Below the pieces are notes generated by a model. It was not told the DNA's origin. It did not search any database and worked only from the letters and a program-made list of their open reading frames with translations. Below, piece by piece: positions 9,826 to 20,718 of a stretch of DNA of 64,000 bases. This DNA is from Thalassia testudinum. Lineage: Eukaryota; Streptophyta; Magnoliopsida; Alismatales; Hydrocharitaceae. The stretch is taken from the NCBI GenBank assembly GCA_037157565.1, contig JAZHRO010000036.1, forward strand, positions 137,756,501 to 137,820,500, given 5' to 3'. The translations under genes were made by a program, and so were the position numbers. Numbering within the stretch: position 1 is the stretch's first letter; the number at the start of each line of letters is the position of its first letter.

Positions 9826-11619
9826 TCATTGTATTAAAAAGACATAAAACAGAGTGGAAAAGCGTAGAAAGCACCTGAATTGCGTGGATATCGGGTCCAC
9901 TCCGAGATGAAAATGAAAAAGAACTGTATATGTGCTGAGTTTAGTGCCTTCAGCTAGGCACACTATACAAAGAAAAGAAATGAAGAATTCACATGTGCAG
10001 GTCAGAATTAGAATGAACAGAAGAATCCTCTGACCTGTCAGCAGAGGTCCACAGATGTGGACCAGATTGTGGTGCAGACCCACACCCCATAATCGAGAAT
10101 ATCTTAGGTTCTGGATAAAAATTACCCAAAACCTAAAATCAGAATGCAAGCGAGGTCGGGCCTGCGATTTGTGAGGATGCAACCCAAGGCCAAAATGTCG
10201 GGTTACAGAGAATTGAAGCTCAAAAGGATAATCGTTAAATATGTGCTTGAGTTGAACATCCTCGAAACAAATGTCGTAAGGGTTCTGATTTGATGGTTTC
10301 AGCTTAAAAGGAACCCTTCGACTCAATCTTCCATTTCCTCCAAAATTAACTTCCCAAATTAGAACTTCCCCGCTCCTATCCTCCTCATTAAGTGTATCAA
10401 ATTCCAAGACCTCTTGTATATTTATCACCCCGTCTGGAATCTCCAAGTCTAGATGATGTGGCAAAATCAAAATTGACTTGGGTCTAATTATCTCAGAATT
10501 AGAATCATCAATAAGCTCAACAGGGTGTAACTGATAATCAGGGCATTGAATTAATTCCTCCAGAAAATGCGATTCTGGATCCGTATCGTGTGCCCTAATA
10601 AGATCAGTTTCCTCAGTTATTGGGCTATCAAATGATCTATCAGATTCCTCAGGCCCAATCGTCTCACAAAAATCGTGATCTGAAAACTCGTGTGAGACTT
10701 CGCAACTTGAATCTTCACCATCAGGATCCGTATCAATGTATGTCCCAAAATCATTTGTCACTTTGCGTTCCAAGGAGATATACGTTTCCTCGTAACCCGG
10801 CTCAGGGATTTCAGGTGAAGAAATCAAATCATCCTTAATTGGTTGTTTTAATTCAATCTGGTCAGCTTCGTAACACGTGTCCCCCCCAACAGGTGCCTGA
10901 GCGGGTTCTGTCATTGGCTTTCCTGAAGAGAGTTCATCCTGGGAATTATTCCAAGATTGAATCAAAGCAACCACGAATCTCATCCTCAATTTCGCTAATT
11001 TCCCAAGTAGAAACTCACCCGGGTTCTTATCCTTAACATCCTGGAGCCAATCCAACAAAGACTTATTTAAATCATCAATCATTTCAATCAGGGGCTCCAA
11101 TCTCTCAATGCAAGGTATTGGCTGAACTTCTAAAGATTGAATGATATTCCTCAAGTTAGCCAGAACCTTATCTTGAACCTGATTAACCTGAACCAAATGA
11201 GTTGGTTCAGGGTTGGGCGGGTTTGACATCAATGTAGAGGAATTAACGAATTGAGATTCGTTATACCCATCCTGATAATGGGTCATTTCAGATTGTTCAA
11301 AAGATGGAGATGACCTAAAGGCAGTGAAATCAGAGGATGGGTAAGGGTCAGTGTATCCTTCTTTATTGTAGATCGCATTAGGTTGTTCATGAAAGGAGGA
11401 TGATCTATAATCAATGCAACTCTGAGAAGGATAGAATTGAGAATCAAAGTGTTCAGGGTTAGACCCTAAACACGGGGGTCCGGAATTGTATCCCCAATCC
11501 GAATTATCCCAACTAACTGATGGTCGATTACAATACGAGTTGGGATAATTGTCATGTTGCGGATAATTCATGACAGGAGTGAAAGAGCGGGAATGCGTGA
11601 AATATGTGGAAGGATTCAT
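9826..11619 (-). CDS. Unknown 597-residue protein of non-autonomous element A
   Basis: This is the only long ORF in element A. The frame opens further upstream at a TTG (11655), but the first ATG is at 11619. In order the protein shows a Tyr/Asn/Ser/Pro-rich N-terminal part (about residues 1-140); a predicted helical segment with regular Leu/Ile spacing (about 145-225, containing LRNIIQSLEV and LEPLIEMIDDLNKSL); a long Asp/Glu-rich acidic region (about 230-425); and a more mixed segment with VLIWEVNFGGNGRLSRRVPF (about 440-465). The last 50 or so residues are hydrophobic and overlap DNA shared with the 3' untranslated region of element B, so the C-terminus may be incidental. I see no CCHC knuckle, protease, polymerase, RNase H or integrase motif. 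Function unknown; a structural, packaging or regulatory role is conceivable. An open frame of 598 codons is unlikely by chance in this AT-rich DNA. Confidence 0.75.
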   Translation of the reverse strand: MNPSTYFTHSRSFTPVMNYPQHDNYPNSYCNRPSVSWDNSDWGYNSGPPCLGSNPEHFDSQFYPSQSCIDYRSSSFHEQPNAIYNKEGYTDPYPSSDFTAFRSSPSFEQSEMTHYQDGYNESQFVNSSTLMSNPPNPEPTHLVQVNQVQDKVLANLRNIIQSLEVQPIPCIERLEPLIEMIDDLNKSLLDWLQDVKDKNPGEFLLGKLAKLRMRFVVALIQSWNNSQDELSSGKPMTEPAQAPVGGDTCYEADQIELKQPIKDDLISSPEIPEPGYEETYISLERKVTNDFGTYIDTDPDGEDSSCEVSHEFSDHDFCETIGPEESDRSFDSPITEETDLIRAHDTDPESHFLEELIQCPDYQLHPVELIDDSNSEIIRPKSILILPHHLDLEIPDGVINIQEVLEFDTLNEEDRSGEVLIWEVNFGGNGRLSRRVPFKLKPSNQNPYDICFEDVQLKHIFNDYPFELQFSVTRHFGLGLHPHKSQARPRLHSDFRFWVIFIQNLRYSRLWGVGLHHNLVHICGPLLTGQRILLFILILTCTCEFFISFLCIVCLAEGTKLSTYTVLFHFHLGVDPISTQFRCFLRFSTLFYVFLIQ

Positions 11620-12780
11620 GAGACACGGGAGGAAGAAAGGTGCCCTGCAATACAAACAATCAAACCTGTCCTTAAATGGGTTAGCCTACAGACCTACAGA
11701 CTCCCAAAACCCGTCTTGAGATAAAGGAACGATTTGATCTACTTCTGTCTGTTCAATCCAACCAGTTAGAAGGAGGGACTGGGGAGAAGGTTCTTCCTTC
11801 GGCTTGCGCCTCCGGTTCCTAGTGTACCCCCCAGCCGCGATCGTTTGACTCTGCTCCCCTAGCTAGACATCAGATTGAACAGTAGAAACAGACTAATCGA
11901 AAATAATCTCGTTCTGAGTTCTGAAGAGCGAGTCCAATCCTTAAGGCCAACGTCTACTCTGTTTTATTTAGGGCTAGGTTTGAATGTGCTTTGGAATGTG
12001 ATGGGCCCTTTAAATGGGTTGTGCCCTTAATGATTGATTGCTTTGTGTGTGCGTGCACAACCAGTGGTTTTCAAGCAAGATTATTTTTGATGTGGTGAAT
12101 TTTAAGGTTCAAATCTTGCTTAGTAGCTTTTAGGATTCATCTTTAGGTGTTTTCAATCAAGTTTCATTGGCACACCAGGTTTTGCAAGCACAGGTGAAGA
12201 TATTTTCCTTTAAAGTTTAAAAAGAATGTGGAGTGCCTGGTAGATCCCTAAGAGTTGAACCTAATTGGCAGCTACTTGATGAGTTGATTTTATTTGAAGT
12301 GGTGCGGCCCAAACAACTCAAACAACTGGCCTGATGCACCACCTAATTAGGCACACAAATGATTACCCAATCTGATTTCTACTCGATTATGTGTTTGGAT
12401 GTGTGTACCGGCTCCTAAGATTGGTTTACCGATTGAGTTAGAAAATCAGATGAGGTTGTGTACCTCTGTGAGATTTTTTTTATTTTTTTCTTTTTTTTAA
12501 TGTGGGGGTTGGAGTGAGTATGGATGTCAAACAACAAACAATCTAACCTTAGAGTTTATAAGAACACCTAGGTTGATTGATGTTTGAATTATTATGTGAT
12601 GAAATGAAATCTAATGGGTGGGAGGTGGGGGATAACTTACAAAACCTTCCACAGCACTTTACTCCGATCTACCGCTTTTGCCTGTCTCGAAAGAGTACCT
12701 GCAATTACAATAAGAAAGGAGAAAAGTGAGGTAAATGATTTGTAAGTTACAAAACGCGAAGAGAAATCAAAGAGCGTTGC
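11620..12780 (-). other. 5' leader of element A
   Basis: Non-coding leader between primer site and ORF. It is collinear with the element B leader (45514-46819), sharing the ggttcttccttcggcttg and gtgtaccccccagc blocks, the ccttaaggccaacgtctac block and the ctccgatct block. A minus-strand ttgtattgcag just upstream of the first ATG could act as a 3' splice site; the equivalent position in B also reads tgcag, but E does not keep it. Confidence 0.65.
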
Positions 12781-12799
12781 CTCCCCGGCAACGGCGCCA
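12781..12799 (-). other. Primer binding site of element A
   Basis: Minus-strand reading TGGCGCCGTTGCCGGGGAG, separated by 3 nt from the LTR. This is the classical Athila primer site that pairs with a tRNA-Asp 3' end. Confidence 0.88.
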
Positions 12800-12802
12800 A
12801 AA

Positions 12803-14568
12803 TGTTGAACTTTTTTTTTACGAAGCTACGCTAACGTGTTCGGTTTTGGAAAACCCGTCGTTGTAGTTCGAAAGCGAAGGATTCGTGTTCAACAAATAAA
12901 ATTTATACCGAAATTAAAATTCCGGGTCGAACACAGGGAGGCGAACGTTTGATTTAAAAACTTCGCATTTCTTTTTATTTTGTCACGAAGAAATCTAATT
13001 TAAACTATCTAAGTATCTACAACAAATAAAAGAGAGAGAGGGAGTAAGAGAGAGAGAAAGAATACTATACATGGAAATCAAAATGAGATGTAGAATAGAC
13101 AAGGAATTTATCATAAAAGAGATCGTTCGTTACAACTAGAAAACATAAAAAATTACTCTAGAAAGCATTAAAAGAATGGAGGGAGAAATGTCCTCCTCGA
13201 CGATCGCTCGGAGGACGAATAGACTACTCTAGAAAGCAGTAAATCTATACTAGAAAGCAGTAAAAAGAATAGGGAGAGAGAATCCTCCTCGACGGTCGCT
13301 TGGAGGACGAGCCGGACGGGACGACGCCTGGACGAAGGAGAACGAAGCGGGACGAAGGAGGACGAAGCAGAAGAACGGGAACGGAGCAGCACGCCGTCGT
13401 CGTCGCGGGATCCACTTCCGAAGGGGGACGAAAATTTGGACTTTATCTCGCGAGAAGCATCCCGGGTGTGGGACAAGCTTCTCTTGAGCTTTGGAGAGGT
13501 AGAGAGAAGGAAGGGATGAAAATTTCGTATGGAGGGGGTCTCCTTTTATAGTTGCAAGGAGTGGGGGCAAAATGGACATTACATCTTCAAAATAATAAAT
13601 AAGGGGTCTTTAGTGACGGATAAAACCGTCGCTAAAGCCCCGCCGTCGCCGTCGCCGCCGCGCCCACGCGCGCCCGCTCGGCTGCCCGCGCGCGTAATGC
13701 CTACGCACGTCCGCGTCGTCTCAGCCGTCCGATCGCGAGATCGGACGGCTTAGAACGCGTCCGCGCCCGCTGCGTAGCGCACCGCCCGCGTGTGATCGCG
13801 CGCCCACCAGAGCGTCCAATTGCGCGTCGGCGCTATCGGGCGCGCGCGGCCGTTGGATCTTCATCTGACGCTCGTGCGCGCCCGCTCGCCCGCGCCTTCC
13901 ACCCCCTCACCGCGGCTCGAACCCGCGACCTCCGCTTTGCCCGCAGCTGCGTCGCCGCTGCGCTACGCGGGCGAAATGGTCGCGCGGACGTTTTTAAGCG
14001 CGAACGACCGCAGCCGTTGGATCGAGATCCAACGGCGGAGAGGAGACGGTGCGCGGTCTTCACAAGACTCCTGCGGCCGATTGGGCGGCTGGGATGGCGC
14101 CACGTGGCGCCATCTTGGCCGTCCATCTTCTGGAAGTTGTAGATGGTGCCACGGATGTCGGATTGACTCGATTTTTGTGTCGTTCGGCTGCGATCGTCGA
14201 TCCGAATTCATCCGTGTGGTCGGATTTTCCATCTGAAGTGCGGATTTACATCATCCTGGCCCTTGATCTTCTAGGGTTCCCCGGTCTCTATCTGATGCTA
14301 CGGATGCCTGATTAGGGCGATCTTGGAGTCGTTGAACTCCAATCGTCGCCCTGATCATATCCATACGGTTGGATCTTTGATCCGAGGCCCCGATAAAATA
14401 TTTGCCCTGTCCAAGCACATAAAAGGAGACAATTAACCTCCATTTTATTCAAACTACTCTAAATGCAAGATGATGCATGTAATGCAATATTTATATCATG
14501 AAATGCAATCCTATGCTTAAGAACATGCATAAATAGACATTTTAAGTAGTGTAAATGTGTTTACATCA
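12803..14568 (-). repeat. 5' LTR of element A
   Basis: Starts TGTTGAAC and ends TTACATCA, 1766 bp. It differs from the left LTR at about a dozen sites plus small indels (for example a 3-nt length difference in the GA-rich stretch near 13503 and a longer T run near 12812). It carries the same inverted repeats, with the G-box palindrome at 14093-14114. Confidence 0.93.
14093..14114. promoter_or_regulatory. Perfect 22-bp palindrome with central G-box, 5' LTR copy
   Basis: Identical to the copy at 8105-8126; this one lies in the LTR that would drive transcription of element A. Confidence 0.6.
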
Positions 14569-14573
14569 AATCC
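14569..14573. repeat. Target site duplication of element A, right copy (aatcc)
   Basis: Matches 6809-6813 exactly and abuts the CA terminus at 14568. Confidence 0.9.
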
Positions 14574-17500
14574 TGCCAATTTTGGTGGGATTCCTACATG
14601 TAGATTTGGAGATTTTTATCCCTGAAAACACACCTGGGAAGCAGCTCGCGCAGCTTCTTCACGTGGCTGAAGGTTGAAGATGGCTGACGTCATCATGACA
14701 TCAGCTAGGGACTGATGATAATGTCATCATCAGCCATATCTAACTTTAATTAGTAATACCCCATTGGTAAATGCTCCTACATAACCGCTAGAGAGCCGTA
14801 ATTCACTGCATATCCTTTCTGAGAGGTTAACAGTAAAATAGGGGTAAAACTATAGTTTTAATAGAATATCCTAAATGCAGAGCAACCATGGGTTTCTTAG
14901 GGGTTAATTAAAGGTCAAATGATCATTAATGTCTAATAAGAGGATCCGTGCAGAACAAAAATGGGTTTTCACGTAGTTCGAGAATTAATGGACATCTGAA
15001 ACCTTAAAAACAAATCCGCTTAATTAACTAAGGTTTCGATTAGGATAAAATTTACCTAAACCTTCTAAAAATCATAGAAAAATATTCTTTAAGGTTTGGT
15101 ACCTTTGATTTGACCATTGGAACCAATTTTGACCTAAAATAAAGTCTCAGTTAGACAGTTGCCCTGATTTGGGTTTCTACGTAAATTACCCAATCAAACT
15201 TGGTTAAAACATAAATCCGCCTTCAACATTAGATTCCTTTAGTCTAAATTAGGTTTGTATCAAAATTTTGACCCAATCAGAGATCATATTGACTTAGTTT
15301 GCATTTTGGTCTAGTTTGATTCTTCTTTTCTCACTTAAACCCCTAGTTTTCAAAATATGTTGCAAGTATCCCCCTAACTTCATCTTCTTCTTCACCAGCA
15401 GGTCCCCGCTGCCTTCAAATTCCTAAACCCATCACCAACGACCTTCAATCAGGGATTACTCCTTGATTTCGTGGCCAAACCCTTCCAAAATTGGAAGGAA
15501 GATTCATGACAAGATCCTTTTCAATTTAGACGTACTCCTACCTTCCAAATCCCTTCATGGAGCTCATGCAAACTCCTTGAATCCGCATGTCCTACTTGTG
15601 AAAACCATGGTGTTACAAGCTTGGTTTCCAAGATTAAAACTCCTCCTTATGGCTTATAAAAGAGCCCTGGATGCATGCCTTACCTCCTTAGCTCGTTTTG
15701 GCCAGTTTCTCCACCTTCTTCTCTCCTCTCTAGCTGAAGGCTTCACTAGCTCTGGCGAGCTTCTTGTCCTACCTTCTTTGCTAGCTGTCATAGACCATAG
15801 TTGGCCGGTCTATCCTCCTCAAGTTCCTCCACAGCTTGCAATACCAGCGAGGGTCTTCTTCCACGTGTTCCTCGCCGTTTCTCCCCCACCGGAGTTTTCA
15901 TATCCTCCAAGTTCGGCGTACCACTAGCAAGAAATCCCTCCCTCTTTCATCCAATTAGAGTAGGTAGATTAGTTCCCTTAGTTCCCTAGGTTTATTCCCT
16001 TTATCCAAAACCCAAAAACAACCCTCGACACCGCCGTTCACCGTCATCTCTTCCACCTTTGGCCACACCTCCAGCGAGGTCCTCCACACTCTACGCAACT
16101 CCAAACACCTCTCCAACACTCCCTCAAGCTCTGCCTCATCCACTTGCACAAAACCCCCATATTTATTCACCGTCCATGCGTCAACGACTGTCGTCGAACA
16201 ACCCACCATTCGCACTTCATCTCCTCCTCCGTCCAACCACATCACGCACTCTCACGCCATAAAAGCACCACTCACACACTCATCGTGGTCCGACGATGCT
16301 TTTGAGCTATTTTAATGTGGCTATGAGGTCGTATTTGTGATTCTCAGGTCTCGTTGTGGCTCCACTATTGCGCCATTCTTTCCGATGTCATTCTTTGTGT
16401 TTGAAGCTACGTGAGCCCCAGGTTGCACCACCAAGTTGTGTGAAAGAGCCCCAGCACCATCCCTAGGTGGTCAATCGAAGACCAAGCCCTTTGCAACTGC
16501 GTCAATTGAACGAAGGCTCATTGTGGCAACGCGGGAGAAGAGAATGTGGGATTTAGTCTCACATCGGTGGGAGATAAGTGTGTGGAGCAACATAAGTCGA
16601 TTTTGTGTTTACGGCTTATCGCCTCAGCACTCAGGGGTGAGGTCCTCTTCACCCTTACATGGACCCGACCTGCCTATACTTCACTCCTAGGCTACTACCC
16701 TTTGCCGGTAGCCTTGGACTCGGTTACTGTTCAACCCGATTACCCAGTTACGACCTGTACTTATGGAGAGTAAGGAAGGAAGAAAAGGAAAGAGAGAGAG
16801 AGAGAGAGTGGGGGAGGGGAGGGTTTTGCTCCTCTGTGAATTGTATAACACTTAGTCGCTAGGAAGAGCTGAAGAGAAGAGGAGAAAAGAAGGAGAAGGT
16901 TGCCATGAAGAAGAAAGGATAGAAGGAAAGAAAGACAAGGCTGCAGAAGAAGAAGAAGGACGTGTTTAACGAATAAGGAAGAAGCTTTGAAGAAGGCACT
17001 GTGGTAGGTGATAGTTAAGTCGTCTAACTTGAGGGGCAGACGTCTGATTACTATTGAATTATTTGGTTTGATTGTGATAGTTGTGATGCATACTTAGAAG
17101 GCTTAATTGGTGATTTAAATCACCACTTTTAGCTTTTCTATTCTTTTTATCTCGAGATATATTGGACATCATTAAATATTTAATGTGACAGATTAGTATT
17201 CATTAATATCATTATTATGCTTAATTGTTTGTGCTCATTTATATGCAATTAAAGATTAGCGCGTAAATTCCATATTTGCTCCCTATGTTTGACCTCGGAC
17301 TTCTTTTAGATAATTAAGTTATAAATTTTATTTGTTGAGAGAGCTATTTATGAGATTTTACTACAAGGAGACACATCTTAAACTCCTATCTACACCCCAT
17401 CAACAGGGACCACGAAGTAAGAAATTTAGACCAAAATGTAAGAAATTCAAATATTAAGGTCCATTTTGCAGAGTGAAGATGAGGTTCGATAAGTCTCAAC

Positions 17501-18239
17501 ATTTTACGTAACCTAATTTAGGCCCAAGGAATCCATTGGTGACTTCAATTTTGGGTTTTGATGAAGTTTGATTGGTCAATTTACATTCTAACCCAAAATG
17601 TATTAAATATTTGCCTTGGTTTCCATTTTAGGTCAAAATGGGTTAATTTGTCAAATTGATTATTCTAAACCTTATAAAATATTTTTCAATGATTTTTTGA
17701 AGGTGTAGATTACATTTATTTTAACCAGAACCCTTTGAATTTAAGTGAGGCTGAAATCAGGATTTTTATTTAAGAATTATCTTTCAATCTTAATAAAAAC
17801 CCTAAACTAGATAATGCAGGTCTACTTATTTGAAATTTGGGCTTATTTGACCTTCATTTAGGCATGGATTTACTCCTTTAGTTAATCTACATTTGTAAAT
17901 GCTCGATAAAATAATAGCATTAACCTAATTTTCACTCATTTCTCTTAAATTAGACCAAGATTGAATTATACCATTTTACTGATTAATTAGGTGAATTTAG
18001 CAATGGAAATTAGTAAATTTGAGTTAGATAAGGAAGTTGATGATGTTACAATTAGTTAGAAATTTTCTGCCATAATTAGTTCATGTAAATTATATTGTCA
18101 TTATTGTTATGTGATGATGTGCACGTGAAATGTGGAGTGTGCCCACATGTTAGTTGTTTATTTTATTTGATCTGAATGTAGGGTGTGCCTACACATAATA
18201 ATTTGTTTTATTATATGTAGGAATTGGAGAATGTGAATA
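14574..18239. other. Intergenic DNA without a recognised gene
   Basis: An open stretch at 15463-15927 (plus) translates to a 154-residue Leu/Ser/Pro-rich peptide with no known domain; neighbouring pyrimidine-rich DNA up to 16262 is open in several frames on both strands, as seen in LTRs of large plant elements. A sequence near 16553 (gtctcacatcggtgggag) resembles a plant snRNA upstream element, but no snRNA follows. Purine-rich microsatellite lies at about 16775-16965. From 17000 onward the DNA is AT-rich and featureless. Confidence 0.5.
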
Positions 18240-18760
18240 GTATAGGGGAAACTTTGCCAAAACTTATTCGACTTTGAGTTTACTTTCTAGGTTTAGGGTT
18301 TAGGATTTTGGGTTTAGGTTTTCGATTGATGAAGGAATTGGATTTTAAGTTTGAAATGTTGGGTTACGGGTTTTGATTTTAGGGTTTAAAGTGTTAGGTT
18401 TAGAGTTTTATGCTTTTGAGTTTAGAGTTTAGGGTTCGTTGTTGGATTTTGGGTTTAGGTTTTAGGGTGTTGAGTTTAGAGTTTAAAGTTTTAGTATTTG
18501 GGTGTTGGGTATTGAGCTTTGGATTTAAGATTTAGGTTGTTCGGTTAGTGGTTTAGGTTTTAGGATTTTGAGTTTTGGTATAAAGGTGTTTGATTTATGG
18601 CATAGTATTTAGATTTTAAGGGCCTTGTTTAATGTTTATGGATTAGCCTAGGGTTTAGTGCTTAGGGGTTAGGGTTCAGGTTATGGTTTAGTGTTTAGGG
18701 GTTAAGGTTCAGGTTAGGGTTTAGTGTTTAGGGCTTAAAGGTTTAGGTTTTTGTAGATGA
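18240..18760 (+). repeat. Degenerate plant telomere-like (TTTAGGG) tract
   Basis: About 500 bp composed mainly of gtttaggg, ggtttagg, tttagagttt and gggttaggg variants, which are imperfect forms of the plant telomere unit TTTAGGG. Purest around 18290-18320 and 18645-18735. It is too degenerate for a functional telomere; an interstitial relic or satellite-like expansion fits. Confidence 0.6.
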
Positions 18761-19074
18761 AGTTTGTAATAAAGAAAATAATTTGAAAATAACATTTTTG
18801 GTTATCAGTTTTTTGATTATATTATTTAGTTACACACACTTGCACAAATTTAGAAGTACTTCATGACAAATAATAGGAATTCTAACCCCTATGTTACAGG
18901 TTGTGGGAGGGATATAGTTGTGTCAAAATACTCACTCATTGAGACTTATGATCATTTTATACGGACAATGGGGAGTGTATGTATACTTCAATTACATATA
19001 CGATGCATTGTCTTTATGGCATGCCATAAAACTCGATCATCTTTAGTTTGGTGAAGATCTCAAGCTAAAGAGGG

Positions 19075-19338
19075 TCCTTGAAGATTTGATTACAACTTAG
19101 GGTTACTTATTACATGTAACTATTGTGTAGAAAAATTTTAGTCACATTTTCTCGCTTTTCCCCGGTATACCAATTAATCTTAGCTCTATTCCCGAAGCAC
19201 CTTTTAGTGGGGGCTATTAGGAATGTAGTTAAGGTTAGTCTTAAGGGGTATACTGGACAAGTGCGGGGAGGTGCTGCTGAAATTTCTTCACACACTAGTT
19301 GCATGTAACAAGTAACATTGTGATCAAATCTTCAAGGA
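19075..19338. mobile_element. Foldback / MITE-like element, 264 bp
   Basis: The first 16 bases (tccttgaagatttgat) are perfectly complementary to the last 16, and imperfect complementarity continues inward: the ttacttattacatgtaact arm pairs with agttgcatgtaacaagtaa. The centre also pairs (ggtatac... near 19163 with ...gtatactgg near 19248). The whole unit can fold into one long imperfect hairpin. No coding capacity and no clear target duplication; an inverted duplication or a hairpin RNA precursor are alternatives. Confidence 0.6.
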
Positions 19339-19433
19339 TGGGATATCAAGTGAAAAACTTCTTCAAAATACAAATATTTTTGGGTAATGTTTTCTCCTAA
19401 CTTACGGGTGGTTTATTAAAAATTTAGGTTATC

Positions 19434-19516
19434 ATGGACAAGTCTTGGATTGGTCTGAGGAATTTGGATTACACTAAGTATAAGAGTGGAGTGATCTCAT
19501 TCTTGGATTGGGCCTT
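19434..19516 (+). pseudogene. CACTA transposase (TNP2-type), N-terminal fragment left of element D
   Basis: From the ATG at 19434 the frame reads MDKSWIGLRN and SGVISFLDWA, which matches the typical start of plant CACTA TNP2 proteins (Transpos_assoc domain). It is cut at 19516 by element D. The same frame resumes at 28053 after the duplicated gcctt. The 5' end of the CACTA element and its left terminal repeat were not found. Confidence 0.75.
19512..19516. repeat. Target site duplication of element D, left copy (gcctt)
   Basis: Directly precedes TGTAACG at 19517 and recurs at 28053-28057. Confidence 0.9.
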
Positions 19517-19533
19517 TGTAACGAATGTGTGCC

Positions 19534-20425
19534 CCAGACGTCTTTTAAGACGTCTGGGAGGTGGCTCAGACGTCGGACAAGACGTCTTGGATCAGAACCA
19601 GACGTCTGATAAGACGTCTGGGATCGTTTCCAGACGTCTGGAAATCCGTTATTTTCGACACACGCGAGTCGCCTGCGCGCCTGAGCGCGCAGACCGCATA
19701 TTCCCTCTTTTTTTCTCTCTGCGGCTGCAGGCGGCCTGCCACCTCCTTTCTCCTCCTCGCGCGGCCTTAAAAGGGCCACGCCTCCCCTCCCGTCTCCACA
19801 GTCTCCTCCTTCTTCTCCTTCCTGTGCGCGAGAGCGAGCGGACGCGAGGGCGGCAGCGACGGCCGCAGTGAGCGCGGAGGTGCGGCGTGCGAGGGCGGAG
19901 CTCTGCCGTGAGGGCGAGCTCGCCGGAGCGGCTTGGCCGGCTGGCGGAGGGCGCAGGGGGCGCGGAGCGACGTGGAGAGGGACCTGCTGCGGTCTGAGCA
20001 GCAGGAGTGCGAGGTGCGACGCGGGCGGCGTCGCGAGCGGAGGCCGAGCAGGGTTCTGATTCTGGAAAAATTTCCAGAATCAGACGTCTGGGTTGATAGC
20101 CAGACGGCAAGGTCGACATCTGTAAGATCATACAGACGTCTGAAAGGTGAGTTTCCGCTTTCTTCTTCCTTCTTGTCGACTGACCGTACTGAGGGAGGGG
20201 GGTTGGCTGTGCGCAGGTTCGCTGATTCGCCATCCTTTGTGAATCAGACGTCTGGAAGTTGTACCAGACGGCGGGAGTGACCTACAGACGTCCGTATGGA
20301 CCATCGGACGTCTGGGGTATAGGATAGACGTCCCCGCAGACTTCTGGACGTCTGGGAAACCACGCTGAACAGGTAATTCTCTGATCCACCGTTTAAGACG
20401 TCTGGAAGGAGCTCCAGACGTCTGA
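19534..20425. promoter_or_regulatory. Array of GACGTC palindromes in the element D 5' LTR
   Basis: I count 16 GACGTC hexamers, most inside the longer palindrome CCAGACGTCTGG or AGACGTCT. About seven lie within 19535-19645 and the rest in 20075-20425. A given hexamer is expected about 0.2 times in 900 bp. GACGTC is the C-box recognised by plant bZIP factors; regulatory use by the element is inferred. Confidence 0.65.
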
Positions 20426-20718
20426 TTTTGCACAGTATCGTCTTTTTCGACCCGTTTAGGGCCTGTTCGGGCTCCGTTTTCCGCGATTCGAGTTGCGTTC
20501 TTTTCAGAAGTAATTCCTCTACCCGTCTACAGTAGCTATACACTATTTTGAGACACTCCTTGTGTTTGATCCTTGTGATAGGACCTCGTTCGGTTGCAGT
20601 CTTGAGAGTCGCAGAGGCGCGCGGGATTCCCGATCACGCCCCCATTACTCCCGTTGTACCTGGTAGAGTGGCTTTAAGTATTAATAAAATTTGTTAAAGT
20701 ATGGAACCATAACTAGAA

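Larger units (their letters stand above)
6814..14568 (-). mobile_element. Element A: complete non-autonomous Athila-like LTR retrotransposon
   Basis: The element is 7755 bp, bounded by TG...CA termini, near-identical LTRs of 1767 and 1766 bp and a perfect 5-bp duplication. A primer site at 12781-12799 and a purine-rich tract beside the left LTR show minus orientation. The internal region is only 4222 bp and lacks gag, protease, reverse transcriptase, RNase H and integrase. In their place is one minus-strand ORF at 9826-11619. The leader (about 11650-12780) and 3' untranslated region (8581 to about 9970) align in order with those of element B, so A looks like a B-type element whose coding segment was swapped. 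I count roughly a dozen differences between the LTRs, which implies a young insertion. Confidence 0.93.

Noticed and set aside
15463..15927. 154-residue plus-strand ORF considered as a host gene
   Set aside because: No recognisable domain, no exon structure, and neighbouring DNA is similarly open on both strands; support is too weak to call a gene.
19649..20233. 194-residue minus-strand ORF in the element D LTR
   Set aside because: It repeats in the other LTR at 25512-26093, has Arg/Ser/Pro-rich composition from GC-rich repeats, and shows no domain.
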